Assembly: GCA_038277395.1 (NCBI GenBank)
Contig: CM076194.1
Span: 134,945,230-135,009,229, forward strand
DNA length: 64,000 nt
From: Dryocosmus kuriphilus
Taxonomy: Eukaryota; Arthropoda; Insecta; Hymenoptera; Cynipidae
Reading direction: 5' to 3'
The notes under the pieces are model-generated. The model was not told the DNA's origin. It saw only the letters and a list, made by a program, of their open reading frames with translations, and did no database searches. This document shows positions 47,622-57,436 of the stretch, piece after piece. Made by a program: the position numbers and the translations under genes. The stretch's first letter is position 1. The number at the start of each line of letters is the position of its first letter.

Positions 47622-48740
47622 TTACAATAAGTGCTCAAAATGGTGTCCTCCCACTTCGAGGCACTTGTTAATCTGAGCTTCGAAAGATTCCACACAACTG
47701 CGAAGTGTGTCTGGTGTTATTTGTGCACAAGCAGACCTGATTCGCTCGAGCATGTTATCACGAGTTGTGGGCACTTCTTGATACACGTTACTCTTTAGAT
47801 AACCCCACAAATAGAAATCCGGCGCCGTAAGGTTTGGCGATCTGGCAGGCCAATTTACCGGACCTCCTCTACCGATCCATCGACCATTGAATTCGCGATT
47901 GAGTACTTCCCGCGCGATTGCCGAATAATGTGCTGGGCAACCGTCATTTTGAAACCATATGTTTTGTCGCACTTCCAAGCTTAGGTCTTCAAACAATGTT
48001 GGAAGTTCATTTTCTAAAAAGTTACGATATTCTTCACCGTTCAAATTGCCATCAATAAAATACGGACCGATAAGTTGATCTCCAATTATTCCACACCAAG
48101 CATTCACTAACCATGGACGCTGATGCTCAACTTCACGCAACCAGTGTGGGTTTTCTCTACTCCAATAATGCATGTTGTGTCGATTAACGTTACCATGGTT
48201 TGTGAAAGAAGACTCGTCTGAGAACATTACTCGAAAAAAGAAGTTGGGGTTTCCTTGTATCTGCTGGAGCGCCCATTGACAAAATGTTACGCGGTTCTGA
48301 AAATCATTGCCATGAAGTTCTTGATGCAGTGAAATATGATAAGGATGATATTCATTACGTTTTAATATCTTACAAACACTGGATAGAGACATTCCGGAAT
48401 CGCGGCTTAGTTTTCGCGTACTAACATGAGGGTCATGAGTGATTGCAGCTAAAATCGCGATTTCTTTATCAACTCCAATAACCCTTAATTGACGGTTCCT
48501 TTTTTTCGATTGTACACTTCCGTCAGCCATGAACTTTCTGACAACCCGGTAAAAGGAAGATTGTGAAGGAACACTTTCTGGAAAACGATGAGCATAAAGC
48601 GTGATAGCATCATTGATATTCCTGCCACTTTCTCCATAAATGAGAATCATTTCAATTTTCTGTTGTTGAGATAGAATTTCCATTGTAAAAGCCTTTAATT
48701 CAAGTAATGAGGGAATACAACGACACCCAAACCAACCCAA
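47622..48740 (-). CDS. Mariner-like transposase, DD41D type
   Basis: A 372-residue uninterrupted frame. Residues about 20-80 are a helix-turn-helix like DUF4817 (QQQKIEMILIYGESGRN...). A second HTH (about 100-130) follows the basic QSKKRNRQLR. The catalytic residues are the Asp in MFSDESSF, the Asp in WFQNDGCPAHY and the Asp in NLTAPDFYLWGYLK; I count 41 residues between the last two. Tc1/mariner enzymes cut and paste DNA at TA sites. The likely true start is the internal Met at about residue 20 (MEILSQQ), since the first 19 residues resemble 5' leader. The right terminal repeat upstream would carry the promoter. The frame appears functional. Confidence 0.85.
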   Translation of the reverse strand: MGWFGCRCIPSLLELKAFTMEILSQQQKIEMILIYGESGRNINDAITLYAHRFPESVPSQSSFYRVVRKFMADGSVQSKKRNRQLRVIGVDKEIAILAAITHDPHVSTRKLSRDSGMSLSSVCKILKRNEYHPYHISLHQELHGNDFQNRVTFCQWALQQIQGNPNFFFRVMFSDESSFTNHGNVNRHNMHYWSRENPHWLREVEHQRPWLVNAWCGIIGDQLIGPYFIDGNLNGEEYRNFLENELPTLFEDLSLEVRQNIWFQNDGCPAHYSAIAREVLNREFNGRWIGRGGPVNWPARSPNLTAPDFYLWGYLKSNVYQEVPTTRDNMLERIRSACAQITPDTLRSCVESFEAQINKCLEVGGHHFEHLL

Positions 48741-49009
48741 ACGAACGTGACCAACAATAATAATCCAAACGAAAGCAACTAATTACGATCAACTCAAATG
48801 AACGCAATCAACACACCAAATCAAATGCACACATTCAACCCTCCTAACGAATGAACGTTAATCACGGACAGACGCGGTTAGCGCTCGATTGTGTGACCGA
48901 CTGACTCAATGATATGTAATGTCTACATCCAAAATCGACTATCGACAACCAACTGCTTTCGGGAAAGTTTTTCTGCAGTTTTAGCACTTTTACTGTCCCT
49001 TGGCCGAAA

Positions 49010-49747
49010 GTTCAAGCACCCCGATGGTGAGAGGCGAGGGGACTCACTGAAATCAAGCACCCCGAAAGTAATGTCCGAAATTGAATTTATTACAATTGAA
49101 TGATCTTCCTTACATTCAACACGCCTCATTTACTTTTTGTTTGGAAGCGTTATCCTTGAAACACTCAACAATTACATTTTTTGCAATTGCAGCGCCATCT
49201 ATCGCGAATCGAAAAAAAAATTTCAAACAAAACTTACGTATTTCATAAATGAGAATCTGAATCTGTGATAAAAAATTGGGGTTCCCATTCGAAATTACGA
49301 AGTTACCCCCACCCCTGCCCCCTTAGAGGGTGGGGTGGGGTAAATTTTTGCAAAACCGCTTTTCTCCCTCGAAAATAAAAAGTTTTTATTAAAAACATTT
49401 TTTTCGTAGGGTGCGTATTTTTTGAGATATTTCGATTTGTCAAGTTAAAAAAAGCAATTTCATTTTTCGCAATTTCAGCGCCATCTATCGCGAATCGAAA
49501 AAAATTTTTCGAATAAAACTTACGTATTTCATAAAGGAGAATCTTAATCTGTGATAAAAAATTGGGATTCCCATTTAAAATTACGAAGTTACCCACACCC
49601 CTGCCCCCTTAGGGTGTGGGGTGGGGTAAATTTTTCCAAAACCGCTTTTCCCCCTCGAAAATAAAAAGTTTCTATTAAGAACATTTTTTTCGTAGGATGC
49701 GTATTTTTTGAGATATTTCGATTTGTCAAGTTAAAAAAAACACCCTG
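49010..49747. repeat. Right terminal inverted repeat
   Basis: Mirror of 46951-47600, with both subrepeats complete. A duplicate lies at about 51185-51925. Confidence 0.75.
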
Positions 49748-50481
49748 TATATAGGTAATCACTTTTTTTTGCCCTATGTAGGTGGTGCCCTTCCCATACT
49801 ACGAAGTTCAGCGCTGGTTTTCTCGTTTCTCTTAACATTTAACAGTAAATCAGGAGCAAAGCGTTTTTAAGATTAGGAAAGTTTGACATTCAACATCACA
49901 ACCATGGAGAATAGACATAAGGAGCCCAAACTGTAATACATGGACTTCACCGAAAACATGCACTTTTTTGTTGCCAGAAGTACGAAGTAGTGTTCGTATC
50001 GAGGCGCGTCACTCGCACTTAAAAAAGAAATATGGCCGTCCGTTTCAGTTTGTCAACATCGTCAAAATAACATCATAACCTTTAAAGTATTGCAAAGATT
50101 GGAAAGTAAAATAAACATGTAACCAATTTATTAAATTAATGAAGTAATAAATGGAACATCCGGAAGAAATGCAAAATTCGTTTAAAGTGAAAATTGGTGT
50201 TATTCTTAAGTCAATTTCCAAATAATGTATGTGGTCTTAACTGCATTTGAGCTGTATGCAAGAAAGAGGTAAGTTAGGTGTTATAAATTTAGCAATATAA
50301 TTAGTTTTTCTTATATTTATAACAACAAATTGCATTTCTTGAGAAATAGAAAAAGTTAAAAAATATTTATAAACGCATATTTTAATTGCAAGATAATAGA
50401 ATGCATGATCTAAATTTTCACACAACCTTTTTTTTAGAGATAACATGTTATGTCATGTATAAAATTTATTTATAATTTACA
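49748..50481 (+). other. Flank in unit 1: possible exon and intron
   Basis: First copy of the region described at 51930-52903. A donor GTAAGTTAG is at 50269 and an acceptor TTTATAATTTACAG ends at 50482. The following exon is cut by the duplication junction at 50593. Confidence 0.4.
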
Positions 50482-50581
50482 GTGCTTATTAAGGATTTAG
50501 ATCAAGTTCTACTGCGGTCAAGAATACTGGTAAAGTTGGTTTGGTGCTTACAGTAAAAATGGATGTGACTGCCGAATTTAA

Positions 50582-50911
50582 TTACAACCATTTAACATGA
50601 GGGTCATGAGTGATTGCAGCTAAAATCGCGATTTCTTTATCAACTCCAGTAACCCTTAATTGACGGTTCCTTTTTTTCGATTGTACACTTCCGTCAGCCA
50701 TGAACTTTCTGACAACCCGGTAAAAGGAAGATTGTGAAGGAACACTTTCTGGAAAACGATGAGCATAAAGCGTGATAGCATCATTGATATTCCTGCCACT
50801 TTCTCCATAAATGAGAATCATTTCAATTTTCTGTTGTTGAGATAGAATTTCCATTGTAAAAGCCTTTAATTCAAGTAATGAGGGAATACAACGACACCCA
50901 AACCAACCCAA
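50582..50911 (-). pseudogene. Truncated transposase copy
   Basis: Repeats the first 106 residues of the 47622-48740 transposase with one Ile-to-Thr change (VTGVDKE), then runs into unrelated flank at the duplication junction and stops after three residues. No catalytic domain. Confidence 0.9.
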
Positions 50912-51929
50912 ACGAACGTGACCAACAATAATAATCCAAACGAAAGCAACTAATTACGATCAACTCAAATGAACGCAATCAACACAACCACCAAAATCAA
51001 ATGCACACATTCAACCCTCCTAACGAATGAACGTTAATCACGGACAGACGCGGTTAGCGCTCGATTGTGTGACCGACTGACTCAATGATATGTAATGTCT
51101 ACATCCAAAATCGACTATCGACAACCAACTGCTTTCGGGAAAGTTTTTCTGCAGTTTTAGCACTTTTACTGTCCCTTGGCCGAAATTTCAAGCACCCCGA
51201 TGGTGAGAGGCGAGGGGACTCACTGAAATCAAGCACCCCGAAAGTAATGTCCGAAATTGAATTTATTACAATTGAATGATCTTCCTTACATTCAACACGC
51301 CTCATTTACTTTTTGTTTGGAAGCGTTATCCTTGAAACACTCAACAATTACATTTTTTGCAATTGCAGCGCCATCTATCGCGAATCGAAAAAAAAATTTC
51401 AAACAAAACTTACGTATTTCATAAATGAGAATCTGAATCTGTGATAAAAAATTGGGGTTCCCATTCGAAATTACGAAGTTACCCCCACCCCTGCCCCCTT
51501 AGAGGGTGGGGTGGGGTAAATTTTTGCAAAACCGCTTTTCTCCCTCGAAAATAAAAAGTTTTTATTAAAAACATTTTTTTTGTAGGGTGCGTATTTTTTG
51601 AGATATTTCGATTTGTCAAGTTAAAAAAAGCAATTTCATTTTTCGCAATTTCAGCGCCATCTATCGCGAATCGAAAAAAATTTTTCGAATAAAACTTACG
51701 TATTTCATAAAGGAGAATCTTAATCTGTGATAAAAAATTGGGATTCCCATTTAAAATTACGAAGTTACCCACACCCCTGCCCCCTTAGGGTGTGGGGTGG
51801 GGTAAATTTTTCCAAAACCGCTTTTCCCCCTCGAAAATAAAAAGTTTTTATTAAGAACATTTTTTTTTCGTAGGATGCGTATTTTTTGAGATATTTCGAT
51901 TTGTCAAGTTAAAAAAAACACCCTGTATA

Positions 51930-52903
51930 TAGGTAATCACTTTTTTTGCCCTATGTAGGTGGTGCCCTTCCCATACTACGAAGTTCAGCGCTGGTTTTCT
52001 CGTTTCTCTTAACATTTAACAGTAAATCAGGAGCAAAGCGTTTTTAAGATTAGGAAAGTTTGACATTCAACATCACAACCATGGAGAATAGACATAAGGA
52101 GCCCAAACTGTAATACATGGACTTCACCGAAAACATGCACTTTTTTGTTGCCAGAAGTACGAAGTAGTGTTCGTATCGAGGCGCGTCACTCGCACTTAAA
52201 AAAGAAATATGGCCGTCCGTTTCAGTTTGTCAACATCGTCAAAATAACATCATAACCTTTAAAGTATTGCAAAGATTGGAAAGTAAAATAAACATGTAAC
52301 CAATTTATTAAATTAATGAAGTAATAAATGGAACATCCGGAAGAAATGCAAAATTCGTTTAAAGTGAAAATTGGTGTTATTCTTAAGTCAATTTCCAAAT
52401 AATGTATGTGGTCTTAACTGCATTTGAGCTGTATGCAAGAAAGAGGTAAGTTAGGTGTTATAAATTTAGCAATATAATTAGTTTTTCTTATATTTATAAC
52501 AACAAATTGCATTTCTTGAGAAATAGAAAAAGTTAAAAAAATTTATTTATAAACGCATATTTTAATTGCAAGATAATAGAATGCATGATCTAAATTTTCA
52601 CACAACCTTTTTTTTAGAGATAACATGTTATGTCATGTATAAAATTTATTTATAATTTACAGTGCTTATTAAGGATTTAGATCAAGTTCTACTGCGGTCA
52701 AGAATACTGGTAAAGTTGGTTTGGTGCTTACAGTAAAAATGGATGTGACTGCCGAATTTAATTACAACCATTTGAAAAAGAATTTACATTTGGTTAATTT
52801 ACCCTCGGATCGTGAATGGGGATGGTTAATTAATGACAGGTTCTCTCATATTGCATTTTTAAATATTGAGGATAGTATTACTAAACGAAAAATAATAATT
52901 TGA
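51930..52903 (+). CDS. Possible spliced gene remnant, 55-aa ORF
   Basis: In unit 2 a putative 5' exon ends at 52445 (GAAAGAG then GTAAGT), intron 52446-52662, and an exon from 52663 with ATG at 52739 in the context AAAATGG. The 55-residue product contains LHLVNLPSDREWGWLINDRF and stops at 52901-52903. An in-frame stop just after the acceptor means the first exon is non-coding or the gene is broken. The family is not recognised. The first exon and intron are duplicated in unit 1. It may be part of the neighbouring Polinton relic or a host gene remnant. Confidence 0.35.
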
Positions 52904-53392
52904 GATAATTTAAATGTGGAAGTTTATTTGCGAGAGGAAGAATGTTATAAATGACGTTAGAAATATGATTTATGTTGTAAATAAAATTAGAGTATAATAG
53001 TAGATGTACAGGGGTGTTTCCAACTACAGATTCCATTACCGACATGTTACCGATGCTCGAGAAGCATAGATTGTTAATACCCGTGCGAAATCAAAGATTA
53101 GAAAAAATAGTTTGTGTCGCCCGGATAGGGGTGTCAGTTATCAAGATAATGCTGATAATGACATTATATCTGTTTTTTAGAGCGTGGAAAGCTGTTCTAA
53201 GAACTGCTTTTATTATTGATAACAATGGAATGTTAATGTTTTTGAGATATCAAATGCGATGCTTTCGTTTTTAAGTTTGCATGCGTCATTCAATATTTCA
53301 AACGCAATTTTTCTAAGAAGTTTAGACTGTGATTGGAACGCGTGTGATATTCGGTGTATCCGTTACTTTTAGATGTTTCAGGATATCGAATG
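52904..53392. other. No gene firmly recognised
   Basis: A plus-strand frame (53014-53274) reads partly protein-like but has no known motif. Imperfect duplicated phrases (GATATC(A/G)AATGC, CTGTTTTTAAGTTTG) recur at about 53245 and 53380. Confidence 0.35.
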
Positions 53393-53686
53393 CTATGTTT
53401 CTGTTTTTAAGTTTGAACATGCCAATCTCAATAATCTGCAACATTCTTGTTCATCGAGGGGCATCCGGTCAGTTCTCTCGTGAAATTTTTTTATATCATG
53501 CAGGTATTGTTTCAGCAAGTACAATGGAATGTTATTTGTCAGTTGATTTAGATTAAAAGCGATACTTTTTCTGCGAAAATCATTTGGTGAGGCACCGCAC
53601 GAGTCTGGTCTGGTTTCCATAGGTTTTTGATTAACAAGACCCACATCGTTTAGATTAAAACTTTTATAAATATGCCCAACGGACAT
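53393..53686 (-). CDS. 97-aa ORF, unknown
   Basis: Balanced amino-acid composition with helical stretches (FNLNQLTNNIPLYLLKQYLHDIKKF) and the ending DEQECCRLLRLACSNLK makes it look like a real protein or its relic. It lies just upstream of the Polinton polymerase on the opposite strand. Family not recognised; start uncertain. Confidence 0.3.
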   Translation of the reverse strand: MSVGHIYKSFNLNDVGLVNQKPMETRPDSCGASPNDFRRKSIAFNLNQLTNNIPLYLLKQYLHDIKKFHERTDRMPLDEQECCRLLRLACSNLKTET

Positions 53687-54042
53687 TTCTTTAAGCTAAT
53701 TAGATGAATGGTGATTATTTTTGCTGATAAAAGTGAATGGTATGTGCAATACAGTGTTAAAGTTTCAAATAACGAAAAGGTGGATCAAGAGAAAAAGCGG
53801 TAAGTGTGATACATTTCCTGTTATAAGATTTAAGAAAACAACATTCTATAATTCGTGTGAAATAAATTTCTAGAGGAAGTGGAGGGTCAACAGAATTCTT
53901 TTACATATAATAAAAATACGTCACTGCATTTCCAAGAAAATAATCTGAATGATCGTATAAATAGAGCAGTTTTTATGTTAACAATAATCATTTGCAAAAG
54001 CAACCTAATACAGTGAACGTGAACATATAGTGAGTGTTGTGA

Positions 54043-57000
54043 AATTTCTTTTCTCAAAGACTTTTAGTTAAAGTTGAGGAGTTTCAACAACAAAAATCAA
54101 ATTGGTCACTAAAAGAAATAATAAATTTAGTTGTAAATATAAATAGATATGCACAATTTCAAGTAGGCTTGTCTACTTATGTTACATTACCAAAGTATAT
54201 AAAAAATAAAAGGGCAGTTGTCAATATTCAGAATCATGATGAGTATTGTTTTCTCTGGGCAGTTACAGCAGCGCTTCACCCCGCAAAAAAAAATGTACAT
54301 GTAAAGAGTTCTTATCCTCATTTTAGTGAGGTATTGAAATATGAAAATATTGATTTTCCTATTCGTTTAGAAGATGTATGTAAATTTGAAAAAGTGAGTG
54401 ATATTGATGATAGAACAAAGAAAAGAGAGATAGTTCCAATTTATTTAAGTTCTCAAGAATCAAATATATCTACAAATCATTTACTCATGATTGAAAATAC
54501 GGAAATTGACTTAGATGAATCAGATGAAGGTACTGAAAATGTTGCTGAATATTATAATAAAGCCTCTAATAATATTTATCATTTTGCATGGATTCATAAC
54601 TTGTCTAGATTAGTAAAATCACAAATTACAAAGGGCAGCAATCGAACATGGTTTTGTGACAGATGTTTATACCACTTTAAACATGAAAGTTCACTAGAGA
54701 AGCATAAAATAGATTGCATGAATTTAAATAAATGTAAAGTTGTATTACCGAACGAAGAAGAAAAAGTTTTAAAATTTAAAAACCATAGATTTAAGGATAA
54801 AGTTAAGTTTGTTATTTACGATGACACTGAGTGTCTCTTGGAACCATTTGTTGATAATAAATTGCACACATGTGCATATTCAAAGCATATTCCTCACAGT
54901 GTAGCGTTTTATTTAAAATGTGAATTCGATGACTCTCTTTCTAGATTTGAAAGTTATAGGGGAAAAGACTGCATTTCATGGTTTATGGATAAATGAAAAG
55001 AAATAGCAAAATTAATAGATTCTTTTTTCAGAAATATAGTTCCAATGAAACCATTAATCTCCAAACGAAAACAAGAAATTTTGAATGCTAAGATCTGTCA
55101 TATTTGTGAAAAGCCTTTTGCACCTGATGATGTTAAACACCTTGATCATGATCACTTTACAGGCGATTTTCGCTGTGTTGCTCACAGGTCCTGTAACGTT
55201 AATTATAAAGCGACACATACAGTACCGATTGTATTTCATAATTTATCTGGTTATGATGCACACTTTTTTATAAAAGATTTAGCAACAAGTTTTGCAGGCT
55301 CTCTTAAATTGTTACCTATAAATAAAGAGAAATATATATCTTTTACGAAATATGTAGAAAATACAAAAGTATCTTTCAGATTTATCGATTCGTTTCGTTC
55401 ATGCCAAGTAGCCTCGAGAAATTAGCATCTATTCTTAAAAATAATGAAAAAAAGATAACGAGAAAGAATTATAAAAATGATGCTGAATTCGAACTCGTAA
55501 CTAGAAAAGGTGTTTTCCCTTATGATTATTTTGATGATTGGAAGAAACTTGAGGAAAAAAAACTACCTTTCCAAGATAAATTTTATACAACCCTCAATAA
55601 TGAAGACATTTCGGAAGAAGATTATTCACATGCATGCACTGTTTGGGACGTTTTTAAAATAAAATCTTTAGGCGAATATTCTGATTTATACTTAAAAACC
55701 GATGTTTTATTACTGGCAGATATTTTTGAAAATTTCAGATGCACTTGTTTCAATGCATACAATTTAGACCCGCTGCATTATTTTACTGCTCCAGGTCTTG
55801 CTTTTGATGCAATGTTAAAATTAGCTTGTGTCGAACTTGAGTTGCTAACTGAAATGGAAATGTTACTGTTTGTTGAAAGAGGTATTCGAGGTGGAGTTTC
55901 TCAATGTTCCAATCGATACGCAAAAGCAAATAATAGATATGTATATGGGATCTGAATTTGATAAAAATGTTGAAGAATCATATATTATGTACATATGTCG
56001 ATGCTAATAATTTATATGGTGCAGCTATGAGTGAATTATTGCCTTGCTCTGATTTTGAATGGGAGACGAATTTGGAAAAATTTGATATTTATCAGATTCC
56101 AGATGATTCTCCTGTAGGTTATATCCTTGAAGTGGATTTAGATTATCCAAAAGAACTACACAGTCTTCATAAAGATTGACCCTTATGTCCAGAACATTAT
56201 ATACTTCCTCTCCCAGAATCTAAATTACCGAAATTAATAACGAATTTACTGCCAAAGAAAAAATATATTATTCATTACAAGAATTTGAAATATTATTTAA
56301 AATTAGAAATGAGGTTAAATAAAATTCATAGAATCTTAAAATTCAAACAAACAGAGTGGTTAAAAACATATATAGATTTAAATACTAAACTTATACAAGA
56401 ATCAGCATATGAATTTGAAAAAAACTTTTATAAAATAATGAACAATTCCATATTTGGTATAACCATGGAGAATTTAAGAAAACATAAAGATATTAGGATA
56501 GTAACGAAATGGGAGGGGAGATATGGGGCAAACGCTCTTATTGCAAAACCAAATTTCCATAGCTGCACCATATTTAATGAAAATTTAGTCATAGTGGAAC
56601 TTAATCGACTTCAAATCAAATTTGATAAACCTATTTATACAGGATTTACAATTTTGGATATTTCGAAATTGTATAAAAGTTTCATTATAATTACGTGAAA
56701 GAAATATTTAAAAATCAAAGTGAATTACTTTATACTGATACTGACAGTTTAATTTATTACTTCACGGTTCTTGATGTATACAATTATATTAGGCATGATT
56801 TAAATCGTTCTGATACTTCTGACTACCCACCTGATAATAATTATGGGATACCACAAGCCAATAAAAAATTTTTGGGTTTAATGAAAGATGAAAATAATGG
56901 AAAAATAATGACTGAATTTATCGGATTACGATAAAAACTGTACACATACAAAATTTTAGATGAAAATAAACAGAAAAAGCGTTCTAAAGGAGTAAAAGGA

Positions 57001-57211
57001 TCTACATTAAAAACAATTACTTTTGACGATTATAAAAAATTTCTTTTGAATTTTGAAAACCTAACAAAATCGCAACACGTAATTCAAAGTAAAAAAAACA
57101 TGAACTTTACACCATAAAACAGCGAAAAGTAGCGCTAAGTTGGCATGATGACAAGAGAATTATTATGCCTCATACTACAGATACTTTACCTTGGGATTAT
57201 CAGAAACAATA
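54043..57211 (+). pseudogene. Polinton protein-primed DNA polymerase B, decayed
   Basis: The frame opens at 54043 and runs through an N-terminal region (FQVGLSTYVTLPKYIKNKRA), an exonuclease-like part with FVIYDDTECLLEP, an endonuclease VII/HNH-like insert (CHICEKPF...LDHDHFTGDFRCVAHRSCN), a region with HNLSGYDAHFFI, and the polymerase motifs: A (YVDANNLYGAAMS), B (KIMNNSIFGITMEN) and C (YTDTDSLIYY). The tail ends near LPWDYQKQ at 57211. Breaks are stops near 54994, 56178 and 56932 and frameshifts near 55405, 55955, 56690 and 57110. Polintons replicate with such polymerases. All core catalytic Asp residues are still present, so decay is moderate. Confidence 0.85.
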
Positions 57212-57436
57212 ACCTCTAATTTAAAAATTTTTTAAAATGCAAGTTACATAATTCTAGTGAACACCTCTAGAATATTCTTAAATAGTTTGATGGAAGTTTA
57301 AATTTTATCTCCTTCTACTTCCTCTACATTCTAAGGTGTCTTATTACTACAAACATCTCTCACCATGCTCGAGGTTTGTTATCATATTCTTTTTCTTTCT
57401 CTCTTGAACCCATAAACTACCTTTCTTTGTCTTGCA
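57212..57436. other. Spacer after the polymerase
   Basis: No gene. Ends where the next element begins. Confidence 0.4.

Larger units (their letters stand above)
46951..49747 (-). mobile_element. DD41D Tc1/mariner element with long inverted ends
   Basis: About 2.8 kb. The right end closes with CACCCTG and the left opens with AAGGGTG, next to TA-rich flank. Terminal inverted repeats of about 650-740 bp (46951-47600 and about 49010-49747) each contain two copies of a 240-bp subrepeat. The transposase ORF runs between them on the minus strand. Subrepeat landmarks are TCGAAATATCTCAAAAAAT, the C/G-rich hairpin around CCCCACCCC, and CGCGATAGATGGCGCTG. Confidence 0.85.
48422..52773. repeat. Tandem duplication of a 2.17-kb unit
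   Basis: Unit 1 (48422-50593) and unit 2 (50593-52773) are almost identical; unit 2 is 9 bp longer because of small indels. Each holds the N-terminal part of the transposase, the right terminal repeat and about 0.85 kb of flank. The junction at 50593 joins flank to mid-transposase with only about 2 bp of shared sequence. Confidence 0.9.

Noticed and set aside
47097..47676. 86-aa ORFs in the left mariner terminal repeat
   Set aside because: They are translations of the inverted repeat and reappear in the right repeat in other frames.
48909..49129. ORFs of 64 and 68 aa, duplicated at 51085-51305
   Set aside because: Both copies come from the tandem duplication and overlap on opposite strands; no motif. 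They are terminal-repeat sequence.
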